Shown piece by piece: positions 1 to 8,745 of a DNA stretch of 64,000 bases. Each line of letters starts with the position of its first letter. Within the stretch, counting starts at the first letter, position 1. Under the pieces are notes generated by a model, which was not told the origin of the DNA, did no database searches, and saw only the letters and a list, made by a program, of their open reading frames with translations. The DNA lies in NCBI GenBank assembly GCA_040223695.1, contig JAVKFU010000015.1, forward strand, positions 294,534 through 358,533, read 5' to 3'. This DNA comes from Deltaproteobacteria bacterium. GTDB taxonomy: Bacteria > Desulfobacterota_D > UBA1144 > Nemesobacterales > UBA2774. The position numbers and the translations under genes were made by a program.

Positions 1-497
1 GACTGAGCGAGAGCGCGCAAACCGAATTTACCCACCGCGAGACGCGCGAAACCCGCACTGCCACGCATGGATGCGGTAGCGCCCGTGAATATAATAGTTC
101 CTCGACTTAGTTCGAGCATGGATGGAATAGCTTGCTTCGCGCATAGAAACGCGCCGAAGCAGTTTGTTTCCCATGAGCTTTTAAAATTTTCGGGTTCAAT
201 ATCTATGATGCTCTGGGTTTCAAAATCGCCCGCATTGTATACAAGAATGTTTATATTACCGAAAGTTTCAACTATGTGCTTGAAGGCGGTCTCTACTTGT
301 TTTGCGTCTGTTACATCGCAGGGTAGGGCTACTGCACTGCCTCCTTCTTCTTCGATAACTCCCTTAATTTTTTCCAGGTTTTTAGGAGTTCTTGAAATGA
401 GGAATACCGTGTAACCTTCTTTTGCGAATTTGCGTGAGAGGGCGGATCCCAGTCCCGGGCCTACTCCTACGATGACGGCTGTTTGATATTTATCCAT
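1..497 (-). CDS. SDR-family oxidoreductase, atypical (C-terminus beyond window)
   Basis: I translated this from the minus strand; the gene starts at ATG 497 and runs off the left edge, so only about 165 residues are visible. The N-terminus has the Rossmann dinucleotide motif GVGPGLGSA, and NAG-like YNAG follows near residue 90, as in short-chain dehydrogenases. The usual catalytic Ser and YxxxK are not canonical: the region reads FTGATASMRGS and then FARLAVGKFGLRAL, where the Lys is kept but the Tyr position is Leu. A subgroup of SDRs with the FTGATA...AKFALR pattern is known to lack this Tyr, so the protein may bind NAD(P) without classical catalysis. No strong ribosome-binding site is seen. 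The substrate is unknown. Confidence 0.85.
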   Translation of the reverse strand, partial: MDKYQTAVIVGVGPGLGSALSRKFAKEGYTVFLISRTPKNLEKIKGVIEEEGGSAVALPCDVTDAKQVETAFKHIVETFGNINILVYNAGDFETQSIIDIEPENFKSSWETNCFGAFLCAKQAIPSMLELSRGTIIFTGATASMRGSAGFARLAVGKFGLRALAQ

Positions 498-577
498 GGG
501 CGCTTCAGCTTGGACCTTGATTGCCTACAGTGTGATCTGTGAGCTTCCGATACTCATTGTCCGGGCAGTTGATTGTT

Positions 578-1018
578 TTAATTATTGACTATCGCTCTGT
601 CAATCGACCAAATACCTCCGCCTTTAATCAATACAATCAAACCAAGCCCTACGGCAAGTATATGGTATTCATATCCCTCCCCCGCTTTACCGCCGAGCCA
701 GTTCATGAAGAACCCGTTAGGGAGGTGTACCATGAATATCGCTCCCAGCATTATCAGGGTTATACCGAATGCGGCGATTCTGCTAAGGAAACCCAGTATC
801 AGGCCGAGTGCGCCGAAAGATTCGCCGATAATTATTAAAATTGCGACAAAAGCAGGCATACCGCTGCTGACAAAAAAGTCCACTGTTCCGGAAAACCCGG
901 CCCCTCCGAACATTCCCAAAAGTTTCTGAAGTCCGTGTGGAAGTATTACTATGCCCAAAGCGATCCTTGCTATAAATGCGCCTACGTCACCTTTTGTACC
1001 TAACAATGAGCTTATCAT
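578..1018 (-). CDS. DoxX-family membrane protein
   Basis: The 146-residue protein has four hydrophobic segments and the DoxX opening (ARIALGIVILPHGLQKLLG), followed by a GESFGALGLILG helix. DoxX proteins are small inner-membrane proteins linked to thiol or redox homeostasis; the exact role here is unknown. The start is well supported by AAAGGAGG six bases before the ATG. It follows a 716-base gene-free stretch and points toward the partial SDR gene, so the two may be cotranscribed. Confidence 0.9.
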   Translation of the reverse strand: MISSLLGTKGDVGAFIARIALGIVILPHGLQKLLGMFGGAGFSGTVDFFVSSGMPAFVAILIIIGESFGALGLILGFLSRIAAFGITLIMLGAIFMVHLPNGFFMNWLGGKAGEGYEYHILAVGLGLIVLIKGGGIWSIDRAIVNN

Positions 1019-1734
1019 TCGGAACCTCCTTTCAGCTGTGATCGATCCTTAAGTATTTATTCTATCTCAAGAGAGCAGGGATTATCAAGGCTTAACCTGT
1101 GTCATTGGCTATTGATTTGTTATAAGGCTGATTCTAGCAGATTACTATTCTTTTAAACAGCAATAGCCAATCTTGGTGTTTCATTGCTCCTCAGTTTGGG
1201 TTATTTGATTTGTATAAGCTTCGGATATGGCTCTTCTCATTTCATCTGTTCTGAACAGGCAACGAGATTCTCATTTATCGGACCTCAAGCTGGTTTTCAA
1301 GTTCTGTTAAAACATAATAAATAGTTTGATATATATCTTCTAAGCTCCTGCTAATATACAATATAATACCTTGATAAACATTGTTAATTGTTGTTTCGTT
1401 TCTTTATCTTTGTATTTTTCAGCTGTTTTTCTTTAAAGGTGAAATATAAATATATATATTAACCGGCTGCACTCATTAATAATATGTCACCTAATGCAAT
1501 ATCTTAGTTGTAGGTTAAAACTTAAAGAAAAATTAGTGTAAGTGACGGATTTTATTGAAATCTTAAATATAGTGAGCATAGCAAGGCAATGATGGCATAT
1601 ATTTTATATGCTAATATATGATCAATTTGATATATATAATCTTTCCTCAAGCGATTCAAATGGAGCAAGGGCTGAGCGTATTACAATGAAAAATTTGTAA
1701 ATTCAGGCCCTATATAATCCTTGAGGTTTGATTC
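1019..1734. other. AT-rich gene-free stretch
   Basis: No ORF with plausible coding character, tRNA or known RNA motif is visible in these 716 bases. The part from about 1320 to 1690 is very AT-rich with runs such as TATATATA. The one clear structural element is an 11-bp inverted repeat at 1104-1171, listed separately. The stretch probably holds the doxX promoter at its left end and the transcription end of the PKS operon at its right end. Confidence 0.6.
1104..1171. repeat. 11-bp perfect inverted repeat with 46-base loop
   Basis: ATTGGCTATTG at 1104-1114 is the exact reverse complement of CAATAGCCAAT at 1161-1171. It lies 86-153 bases upstream of the DoxX start. It could be a long-loop hairpin, an operator pair or the ends of a tiny decayed element; nothing else in the sequence decides between these. 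Confidence 0.5.
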
Positions 1735-2259
1735 CTAGTCGTCCTTATTCGCAGCAGAAGCCGTTGATAGCGCCCGCTCTTCAATCTTTATCCTTCTATG
1801 CAGTAAGGCTAGATTGAGCATGCTGAATAGTGCAGAAGTGAAATAGCAGGAAAAGACCAGGGGAATTACCGCTATTTCAATAGTAACGGCGGCATAATTT
1901 GGGTGTCTAATATATTTGTAAGGGCCCTTCCTGATTAACGGCGAGCCGGGAATTACCAAAATCTTGGTGTTCCAGAATTCTCCTAAACTGTAGATAGACC
2001 AGTACCTTAAGGCCTGAGCAAGCACGAAGAGCAATATAAAGATCGTCCAAAAACTATTTAAAGACTTTTTGAGAAGTAAGTACTCCAGGCAGAGGGAGAT
2101 AAAAAAAGCCGCGTGCATCGCTACGATCACCAGGTACCCTTTGCTATCGTATTCGATTGCACCCTTTTTTCTTACTTTAGATTCATTTCTCCTCGCAACC
2201 AGGAGTTCGGCTATACGCTGTAACAGGACTATTGCTAGAAAGAGCAAAAATGGCTTCAT
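1735..2259 (-). CDS. Isoprenylcysteine carboxyl methyltransferase (ICMT)-family membrane protein
   Basis: This 174-residue integral membrane protein has hydrophobic helices near residues 2-20, 42-63 and 70-90 and the family motif GPYKYIRHPNY at 112-122, where the RHP triad belongs to the SAM/ligand-binding region. Its ATG overlaps the stop of the upstream type III PKS by four bases (ATGA), so the two are translationally coupled. In known bacterial clusters (srsA-srsB of Streptomyces griseus, bpsA-bpsB of Bacillus) the same pair makes and then O-methylates alkylresorcinols or alkylpyrones. By that precedent this protein would methylate the product of its neighbour using SAM. Function is inferred from family and context. 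Confidence 0.85.
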   Translation of the reverse strand: MKPFLLFLAIVLLQRIAELLVARRNESKVRKKGAIEYDSKGYLVIVAMHAAFFISLCLEYLLLKKSLNSFWTIFILLFVLAQALRYWSIYSLGEFWNTKILVIPGSPLIRKGPYKYIRHPNYAAVTIEIAVIPLVFSCYFTSALFSMLNLALLHRRIKIEERALSTASAANKDD

Positions 2260-3320
2260 TCTATTGTAAATAAGATAAGCTCGGAACTGAAACCCGGACC
2301 GAGCGCTGAAATGATGCCGTAGTCTTCTTCACTATAATTTTGCTCTTGCAAAAATTCTTTTAGTACATAGAGCACGGTAGGTGATGACATGTTGCCGTGC
2401 TCTCTCAGAACCTTTCTTGCATGCCTGAACGTTCCCTCCTTTAAACCCAGCGAGCTTTCGTATTCATTTAAGACTTTAGGTCCGCCGGGATGAACAACGT
2501 AGTGCTTGAGATCCGAAACGCTCAGACTGTAGTCCGTTAGCAATTCCTCAATGTTGGATCTGACCTTGTCTCTTACTATGGAGGGAATATCTTTACTGAA
2601 TATGGCTTTAAAGCCGTCACTTAATATTTCCCACCCCATTACGTCGAGCGAATTATAGTAGGTGGTCGAGAGGGACTCTATAAGTTTAAGTTTTGAGGAT
2701 TCGTACAGCTTATTTTCTTTTCCGGCCACAATTACGGCTGCGGCTCCGTCGGAAAATAAAGCGAGTGAGACTATATTGCTTTTGGAGTAATCTTCTCCGT
2801 GGAAAGCCAGACTGCATATTTCAAGAGCTACAAGCATGACGGCGCTTTCGGGATAGGCTTTCGTGTACTCCAGCGCCCGGCTAAGTCCAGCAGCCCCCCC
2901 TGCGCAGCCAAGCCCCCATATCGGCGTTCGCTTCACATGTGTGTCGAGCCTTAACTCATTCACCAGCAAGGCATCTATAGAAGGGCATGCGAGTCCGGTG
3001 CTGGAAACAAAAATAATATGATCGAAATCGCCAATATCTCCGTTATATCCGTTAAGGCAGTCATTTATAGCGGATTTTGACAAAGATATAGAGTTGCTCA
3101 GATATGACTCGGACCTTTCCTTAAAATTTTTGTCGCTTTCAAACCACTCCCGGGGATGGACGAATCTCCGGGAATCTATCATCGAATTGTCGAATACCCC
3201 GAGAATCCTCTCGATGTTGTCCCCGTTTTTAGAGAAAAGCGCTCGAGCAAAATTTTTCACTTCGTTTTGGTCGAACTCAAAGGGCACTTGCGCTGTTCCA
3301 ACAGAAATTATTTTTGACAT
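2256..3320 (-). CDS. Type III polyketide synthase (chalcone synthase-like)
   Basis: The 354-residue protein is the usual length for bacterial type III PKSs. The Cys-His-Asn triad is intact: Cys139 in WGLGCAGGAAGLSRA, His277 in HYVVHPGGPK and Asn310 in REHGNMSSPT. The C-terminal GPGFSSELILF loop is also present. Such enzymes extend a fatty acyl-CoA or acyl-ACP starter with malonyl-CoA and cyclise it to alkylresorcinols or alkylpyrones. Coupling to an ICMT-type methyltransferase supports a phenolic-lipid or pyrone product rather than a flavonoid. Homology to KAS III (FabH) is expected, but the active-site context and partner gene favour type III PKS. Confidence 0.93.
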   Translation of the reverse strand: MSKIISVGTAQVPFEFDQNEVKNFARALFSKNGDNIERILGVFDNSMIDSRRFVHPREWFESDKNFKERSESYLSNSISLSKSAINDCLNGYNGDIGDFDHIIFVSSTGLACPSIDALLVNELRLDTHVKRTPIWGLGCAGGAAGLSRALEYTKAYPESAVMLVALEICSLAFHGEDYSKSNIVSLALFSDGAAAVIVAGKENKLYESSKLKLIESLSTTYYNSLDVMGWEILSDGFKAIFSKDIPSIVRDKVRSNIEELLTDYSLSVSDLKHYVVHPGGPKVLNEYESSLGLKEGTFRHARKVLREHGNMSSPTVLYVLKEFLQEQNYSEEDYGIISALGPGFSSELILFTIE

Positions 3321-3487
3321 GCTTTATTTGCCGATTCAGCTTAATTATAGATCGGTTTAATTATAGTGGGCAAAAGTTGTAAGCCGCCTCCCATGCTCAG
3401 GCACCGGAAACGGCTTAGGCCTTTAGAGAGATTGATTGGTATTCTAACGGCATGATATATAAATCAAATCCTTCAAATCCACCCGGA

Positions 3488-3769
3488 TCACTGAGCTCTC
3501 AAAGTTCGGCCCTCATTTTCAGTTAATGAATCGAGATAATACTTCATGCTCTCGATCATTTCGCTGTTCAGAGAGTAAAGTCGGTTTTGTCTGACCTTAC
3601 GCTCGTTGACGATGTCGGCCTCTTTCAATATCTTGAGATGGTTCGAAATTGCAGGTTTGGATATCTCGAACTTGCTTGCTATATCTCCTGCCGCCGTCTC
3701 GCCCTGACTTAAAAATTCCAGAATTTTTCTTCTGGTATCATCTGCGATGGCTTTGTATGGGCAACCCAT
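3488..3769 (-). CDS. ArsR-family winged-helix repressor
   Basis: I place the start at ATG 3769 (93 residues) because AAGGAGG lies eight bases upstream; a longer reading from 3841 adds 24 residues without such a site. The winged-helix DNA-binding segment spans residues 26-48 (AAGDIASKFEISKPAISNHL), preceded by the typical IADDTRRKILEFL helix. Obvious metal-binding ELCVCDL-type cysteines are absent; only Cys3 is present. It therefore looks like a non-metal ArsR regulator of the SdpR/PagR kind. It is transcribed divergently from pepA and lies upstream of the PKS gene on the same strand. Confidence 0.88.
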   Translation of the reverse strand: MGCPYKAIADDTRRKILEFLSQGETAAGDIASKFEISKPAISNHLKILKEADIVNERKVRQNRLYSLNSEMIESMKYYLDSLTENEGRTLRAQ

Positions 3770-3959
3770 TGACGTTTCCTCCTTATATTTATTTGAAAAT
3801 TCTTTGTTCAGTATTAATTTACCTAATTTCCGACAAGACATCTACTAAAAAAAAACGCAAATATATTATAAATAAATTGTTTTCAATATAGACATTTTGA
3901 TGCCTATCACAAAAAGTTCTCCAGTGGATAAAAAAATATATTATTTTCCATCATCATTC

Positions 3960-3979
3960 AACTGAAGAATAGTTCAGTT
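3960..3979. promoter_or_regulatory. Inverted repeat, candidate operator between arsR-type gene and pepA
   Basis: AACTGAA and TTCAGTT form a perfect 7-bp inverted repeat separated by six bases (GAATAG). The site lies about 60 bases upstream of the pepA start and 190 bases upstream of the ArsR-type gene. A 7-6-7 dyad fits a dimeric winged-helix regulator. That the adjacent ArsR protein binds here is inference only. Confidence 0.4.
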
Positions 3980-4039
3980 ACAATCTTTAGCATCTGTGCT
4001 AACATAGTCTTCAATATTTATAGCCAGGAGGTAACGTAA

Positions 4040-5515
4040 TTGAATTTTACTCACAGTGACGAAAGCATTGTAAAATTGAAAACAGACGTACTTGTCGTCG
4101 GGAAATTCAAGGGAGAAAAATTATCCGGTCAAGCAAAGAAAATAAACGAGGCTCTCGGCGGTATTCTGAACCAGTTAGCTGTGGATGAAGAGTTTGAAGG
4201 CGATCCGGGCAGGGGTGTGATGGTAAACAGCACTTTCGGAAAAATCGGAGCCAAAAGGGTTCTCCTCCTCGGACTCGGTGATAAAGCGAAATTTACCTCC
4301 GATATAGTAAGAAAATCCGGTATATCGGCTGCGAAGAAGGTCAGGAATTTCTGTTCGACTATCGCTTTTGGTTCAGAGTTGTGTGACGGGAGAGGATTTG
4401 TGTCGGCACTCGCCGAAGGGCTTATGCTGGGCGTTTACGACTTTAATAAATACAAAAGCGAGAGCGTAGAACGAACCGGGATAGACAGAGTCGTGCTCCT
4501 GTCAGCCGGGATAAAGGATAAAGTTTTCGATAAGGAAGTCGGGTTCGCAAAGGCGGTATCGGAGTCGACTAATCTTGCGCGCGATCTTGTAAACGAGCCA
4601 CCCGTGTATATGACGCCCGCTAAACTCGCGGAAGCGGCGGAAACAATAGCGGAAGAAGGGAAACTGGAATGCGAAATATTTAACCTCGAGGAGATCAGGA
4701 AACGAGGGATGGGGGGTCTCATGGCTGTCTCTAGCGGGAGCGATGAAGAGCCCAGGTTTATTCATTTGAAGTACGAGCCGTCTAGAAAGCCGAAAAAAAA
4801 CCTCGCCATTGTGGGTAAGGGGATTACTTTTGATTCAGGCGGCCTGTGTCTTAAACCTGCCGACAGCATGAGAACGATGAAAATGGATATGGCGGGCGCG
4901 GCTGCGGTAATAGGCGTTATGAAGGCCATATCCGCTCTAAAACCCTCCGTGCGGGTTCACGGCCTGATTGCTTCGAGTGAGAACATGACAGGCCCGAAAG
5001 CCTACAAGCCCGATGACGTAATAAAGGCGTATAACGGTAAAACGATAGAGGTGATTAATACTGATGCCGAGGGGAGAATTGTTCTCTCCGACGCTCTGTC
5101 TTTTGCCGTTGAGCAGGTTAAAGCGGACGAGATTGTGGACCTCGCGACATTGACCGGAGCCTGCATGGTCGGGCTCGGCACTCATACCGCGGGACTCATG
5201 GGCAACAACCGGAAGTTGATAGACAGTCTGAAAAGGGCTTCTGAAAAGGCCGGTGAAAAAATCTGGGAGCTTCCGATGGATGATGAGTTGAGGACGGAGA
5301 TTAAAAGCGAGGTTGCCGACATAAAAAATGCAGGTAGCAGATGGGGGGGCGCTATAACCGCGGCTATGTTTCTTGAAAATTTTGTGGGCGATACCCCCTG
5401 GGCGCACATTGATATCGCCGGCCCCGCATATACCGAGAAGGATAGCAGCTGGGAGCCGATAGGCGGCACGGGATTCGGCGTGAGAACTGTAATAAACTAT
5501 ATTCTGGGCGGATGA
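4040..5515 (+). CDS. pepA: Leucyl aminopeptidase (M17 family)
   Basis: This 491-residue cytosolic metallo-aminopeptidase has the M17 signature NTDAEGR at residues 340-346 and further metal ligands in VGKGITFDSGG (Lys260, Asp265) and KMDMAG (Asp283). It removes N-terminal residues from peptides. The start is a TTG at 4040, supported by AGGAGG at 4026-4031 with eight bases of spacing. The N-terminal macro-like domain (about 1-170) and the C-terminal catalytic domain are both complete. The sppA-type gene follows 49 bases later on the same strand. Confidence 0.96.
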   Translation: MNFTHSDESIVKLKTDVLVVGKFKGEKLSGQAKKINEALGGILNQLAVDEEFEGDPGRGVMVNSTFGKIGAKRVLLLGLGDKAKFTSDIVRKSGISAAKKVRNFCSTIAFGSELCDGRGFVSALAEGLMLGVYDFNKYKSESVERTGIDRVVLLSAGIKDKVFDKEVGFAKAVSESTNLARDLVNEPPVYMTPAKLAEAAETIAEEGKLECEIFNLEEIRKRGMGGLMAVSSGSDEEPRFIHLKYEPSRKPKKNLAIVGKGITFDSGGLCLKPADSMRTMKMDMAGAAAVIGVMKAISALKPSVRVHGLIASSENMTGPKAYKPDDVIKAYNGKTIEVINTDAEGRIVLSDALSFAVEQVKADEIVDLATLTGACMVGLGTHTAGLMGNNRKLIDSLKRASEKAGEKIWELPMDDELRTEIKSEVADIKNAGSRWGGAITAAMFLENFVGDTPWAHIDIAGPAYTEKDSSWEPIGGTGFGVRTVINYILGG

Positions 5516-5564
5516 GCTTACTTTACGCGGGCAGGTGCCGGCCTCTTAATCTAAGGTAGCGGCT

Positions 5565-7217
5565 ATGACTATATTAAATAGTATTTTTAAATCGTTCGGC
5601 GGATATGATTTTGTTGAAATAGAGCTGAGGGGAGAGATTCCCGAGGAAGAAAAAAAAGGGTTACTTCCTTTTTTGGGCGGCGATAAAACCCTTACAGTCG
5701 GAAATGTTGAAATTATACTTGCAACCGTGGAGGGCCTGGACAGCATTCGCGGCGTGGTAATAACGATAGGTGATCTCGGTATAGGTCCGGGACGGGCCAA
5801 CTCGTTAAGAAGACGGCTCCGGGGATTAAGGAAAAAAGGGAAGAGCGTATTTATCTACCTCGAGAGCGGAGGCAACATCGAATATCTGATCGCCTCTGCG
5901 GGTGATTATATATTTGTTCCTCCGTGGGCTATGTTGAATCTTACGGGACTTAACGCCGAGGTTACCTTTTTCAAGGATACGCTTGATAAAATTGGAATTG
6001 AAGCGGAGCTGAAGGGATTCGGGGAGTATAAAAGCGCCGCGGAGACATTTACAAGGAGCTCAATGTCGGATCCCCACAGGGAAATGATTGATTCAATTAT
6101 GGGAGATCTCGAAGCGCAGCTTGAGGATTATATTTCAGAGGGCAGGGGGATCGAGAAGAATGAGGTCAAAAGGATTATAGACCGCGGGCCTTTCGTTTCA
6201 CAAAGCGCACTTGATGCAGGCTTGATAGACGGAGTTATTTACCCTTCTGAAATCGAAGAGAAACTTTTTGAAGTTGCCGGATGTAAAGTTCGCACGATTA
6301 ACGCATACCGTTTCCTCAGAGTATTAAACCTGAAAAACAAGCTCAAATCATTTTTAGGCGTGCTTACGGGGAGGGGCGCTCTAATCGCCGTAGTCGCCGA
6401 TTCCGGCATTGTCACATTAGGGGAGAGCAGGGGCGGTGGCGGAATGAAAACTATGGGTTCGATTTCGGTCATCAAGCTGCTCGATGAGGCTTCGAAAAAT
6501 AGAAACGTAAAGGCTATAGTCCTCAGGATATTGACGCCCGGCGGTTCCGGCGTGGCATCCGACCTTGTCAGGAAAAAGGTCGAGTCGATTTCGGAAAAGA
6601 CCCCTGTTGTCGTCTCGATGTCGGATGTGGCCGCTTCAGGCGGCTACATGATAGCTCTCGGGGCCGCTACGATCGTTGCCGACCCCATGTCGCTTACGGG
6701 CTCGATAGGGGTCGTGTCGGGAAAATTCAACCTCAAAGGATTGTATGATAGATTGGGCGTGAAAAAAGAAGGTATGTCGTATGGCCGGCATTCCGGTATG
6801 TTCAGTCTCAGCAAAGGATTTTCCGAGGAAGAAGAAAAGAAATTAGAGGACATAATGAAGTTTTACTACGACGGATTTGTTAAAACGGTTTCCGACGGAA
6901 GAGGAATGGATATGGAGGAGGCTCTAAAGGCGTCCAAGGGCAGGGTATGGACGGGAAGACAGGCGAAAGAGCTCGGTCTCGCCGACGAGCTTGGCGGGAC
7001 ATGGGATGCCGTAAATATTGCTTCAGGTAAAGCGGGATTGACTTACGGCGACGTTTCCGGCGTTAAATTCTACTCGGAAGATCGAGGATTTCAGCTGAGC
7101 TCCCTGTTTAAAACCTCATCCAATCTGGAGGTATTGGAAAGGTCGCTTTTGAGTCTAATTTCTCAGGGAAGAGAACGAATACTCGCCATGATGCCGTATA
7201 AGATAGATATTCGGTAA
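5565..7217 (+). CDS. sppA: Signal peptide peptidase SppA, long tandem form (S49)
   Basis: The 550-residue protein contains two S49 domains, about 45-235 and 270-500. The Lys of the Ser-Lys dyad is in the first domain (Lys156 in GEYKSAAETF) and the nucleophilic Ser in the second (Ser358 in SDVAASGGYM), the layout of the 67-kDa E. coli SppA. It would degrade released signal peptides. Unlike E. coli SppA, no N-terminal transmembrane helix is visible; the protein begins directly with a soluble-looking segment. The ATG at 5565 has only a weak AAGG upstream. Its stop lies two bases from the convergent membrane-protein gene. Confidence 0.9.
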   Translation: MTILNSIFKSFGGYDFVEIELRGEIPEEEKKGLLPFLGGDKTLTVGNVEIILATVEGLDSIRGVVITIGDLGIGPGRANSLRRRLRGLRKKGKSVFIYLESGGNIEYLIASAGDYIFVPPWAMLNLTGLNAEVTFFKDTLDKIGIEAELKGFGEYKSAAETFTRSSMSDPHREMIDSIMGDLEAQLEDYISEGRGIEKNEVKRIIDRGPFVSQSALDAGLIDGVIYPSEIEEKLFEVAGCKVRTINAYRFLRVLNLKNKLKSFLGVLTGRGALIAVVADSGIVTLGESRGGGGMKTMGSISVIKLLDEASKNRNVKAIVLRILTPGGSGVASDLVRKKVESISEKTPVVVSMSDVAASGGYMIALGAATIVADPMSLTGSIGVVSGKFNLKGLYDRLGVKKEGMSYGRHSGMFSLSKGFSEEEEKKLEDIMKFYYDGFVKTVSDGRGMDMEEALKASKGRVWTGRQAKELGLADELGGTWDAVNIASGKAGLTYGDVSGVKFYSEDRGFQLSSLFKTSSNLEVLERSLLSLISQGRERILAMMPYKIDIR

Positions 7218-7219
7218 CA

Positions 7220-7672
7220 TTAGTAAAGCTTGAACTGTTTATCCAGTATCAAATGACTCAGATAACCTATTACGACAGGCGTGTAATATTCAAGTCCGCC
7301 CGCTTTGAGCTCGGGTTTTAGGATCGGCAGCACTATAAGAGGCGAGGGAACGATAAAGGCGGCGGATATCGAATGCGTCCATCCCCTGTGTTTGCCTATA
7401 ATAGGCAGAAGGGCAAAGAAGCCGAGTATTGCCGCTTCTTTATATCTCTCGGAAAGAATAAATATCCCGTCCAGTACCAGAAAAAAACCGTAAAACAGTT
7501 TTTGCGCCAGGCTGTTGGTATCGATATCGGGCCAGATGGATCCCAGTATGCATAGTCCGAACCAGATAAGAACGTTCGATGTCGGTTTATAGGAAAAGAA
7601 AAAGACCAGAACTAAAATATAAATTACGAATGCCAGGGCGCCGCCTGCCAGATGCCCCTTATAAAGACTCAT
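7220..7672 (-). CDS. YdjM-type (DUF457) inner-membrane metal-dependent hydrolase family protein
   Basis: The 150-residue protein has about four hydrophobic segments. Its conserved His/Asp motifs are GHLAGG near residue 6, WPDIDT at about 47-52, HRGWTHS at about 94-100 and SHLILD near the end. These are the features of the YdjM/DUF457 family. The biochemical function of the family is unsettled; a membrane-embedded metal hydrolase is inferred from the motifs. Its start lies inside the 3' end of ilvE (14-base overlap), so translation is probably coupled to that gene. Confidence 0.85.
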   Translation of the reverse strand: MSLYKGHLAGGALAFVIYILVLVFFFSYKPTSNVLIWFGLCILGSIWPDIDTNSLAQKLFYGFFLVLDGIFILSERYKEAAILGFFALLPIIGKHRGWTHSISAAFIVPSPLIVLPILKPELKAGGLEYYTPVVIGYLSHLILDKQFKLY

Positions 7673-8615
7673 TCTTGACTTTGAGGGTTGCGACGACAGG
7701 GAAAAATTCGAGCCATTCTATAAAGTCGGGGTCCCTTCCTTCGACAATGTCAAAGAACCTGGATTGGAGCCTCTTGGTTATCGGGCCCGGTTTGCCTTTG
7801 CCTATCGTACGTTTGTCGACTTCTCTGATCGGGGTGATCTCAGCGGCGGTTCCGGTGAAGAACGCCTCGTCGGCTATATACAATTCATCCCGTGTAAATC
7901 TCTGGGTATCAAGCTCAATACCTTCGTCTTTGGCAAGCTTAATAACGGTGTCCCTCGTGATGCCCTCAAGTACGGATGTGAGGGGAGGAGTTTTTAAAAT
8001 TCCGTTTCTGACTATGAAAATATTCTCGCCCGTTCCTTCGGCCACGTAGCCTTCGCTGTCAAGCAATATCGCCTCGTCGAATCCCATTGAGGTGGCTTCG
8101 AGCTTTGCCAAAACCGAGTTCGCATAATTGCCGGTTATCTTAGCTTTTGTCATGAAAGAATTTACGCCCATTCGGGTGTATGAAGATATCTTCGCGCTTA
8201 TTCCTTTAGATAAAGCGCCCTCTCCCAAATATGTCCCCCAGGGATAGGCGGCAATAACCAGCTTGATGGGATTGTCTCCGGGATGCAGTCCGATTTTCCC
8301 TCCGCCTATATAGGCGATAGGCCTTATGTATGCTTCTTCCAGATCGTTCAGTGTAAGAATATCTATGATCGCATCACGCGTTTCTTCTTTAGTAAATGGT
8401 ATTTTGATTTGAGCTATGTGCGCGGATGCATATAGACGGTCGATATGTTCGGTAAGCCTGAATATGGCGGATCTGTCGTCACCGCATTTATAAGCCCTGA
8501 TTCCTTCGAATGCCGCCAGTCCATAATGAAGCGTATGGGTGAGCACATGTATGTTTGCTTCATCCCACGAAACAAAATCACCATTGAACCAGATTTTATA
8601 AGGCTTGCCGGTCAT
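7659..8615 (-). CDS. ilvE: Branched-chain amino acid aminotransferase
   Basis: The 318-residue class IV aminotransferase transfers the amino group between glutamate and the 2-oxo acids of valine, leucine and isoleucine, using PLP. It shows HYGLAAFEGIRAY at 30-42, the Schiff-base Lys159 in TKAKITGNY, Glu193 in the EGTGENIF segment and TSVLEGITRD at 213-222. The ATG at 8615 follows an AGGAG-containing leader. The gene is divergent from the PHA-type regulator. Confidence 0.95.
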   Translation of the reverse strand: MTGKPYKIWFNGDFVSWDEANIHVLTHTLHYGLAAFEGIRAYKCGDDRSAIFRLTEHIDRLYASAHIAQIKIPFTKEETRDAIIDILTLNDLEEAYIRPIAYIGGGKIGLHPGDNPIKLVIAAYPWGTYLGEGALSKGISAKISSYTRMGVNSFMTKAKITGNYANSVLAKLEATSMGFDEAILLDSEGYVAEGTGENIFIVRNGILKTPPLTSVLEGITRDTVIKLAKDEGIELDTQRFTRDELYIADEAFFTGTAAEITPIREVDKRTIGKGKPGPITKRLQSRFFDIVEGRDPDFIEWLEFFPVVATLKVKNESL

Positions 8616-8710
8616 CCCCTATGCTCCTGTTTTCCGAAATTGGTATTTGTATAACCTGTAAAATATTCCTTTTTTTCAAATACATTGTCAAGTGTTGATT
8701 AATATTTTTC

Positions 8711-8738
8711 TTGACTCGTTATGGTTTCTTTGAATAAT
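8711..8738 (+). promoter_or_regulatory. Candidate sigma-70 promoter of the PHA-type regulator
   Basis: TTGACT at 8711-8716 and AATAAT at 8733-8738 are separated by 16 bases. A start point seven bases after the -10 box would be about 8745, next to the ATG at 8746, so the message would be essentially leaderless. No Shine-Dalgarno sequence is seen before this ATG, which agrees. Confidence 0.45.
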
Positions 8739-8745
8739 TATAGTG

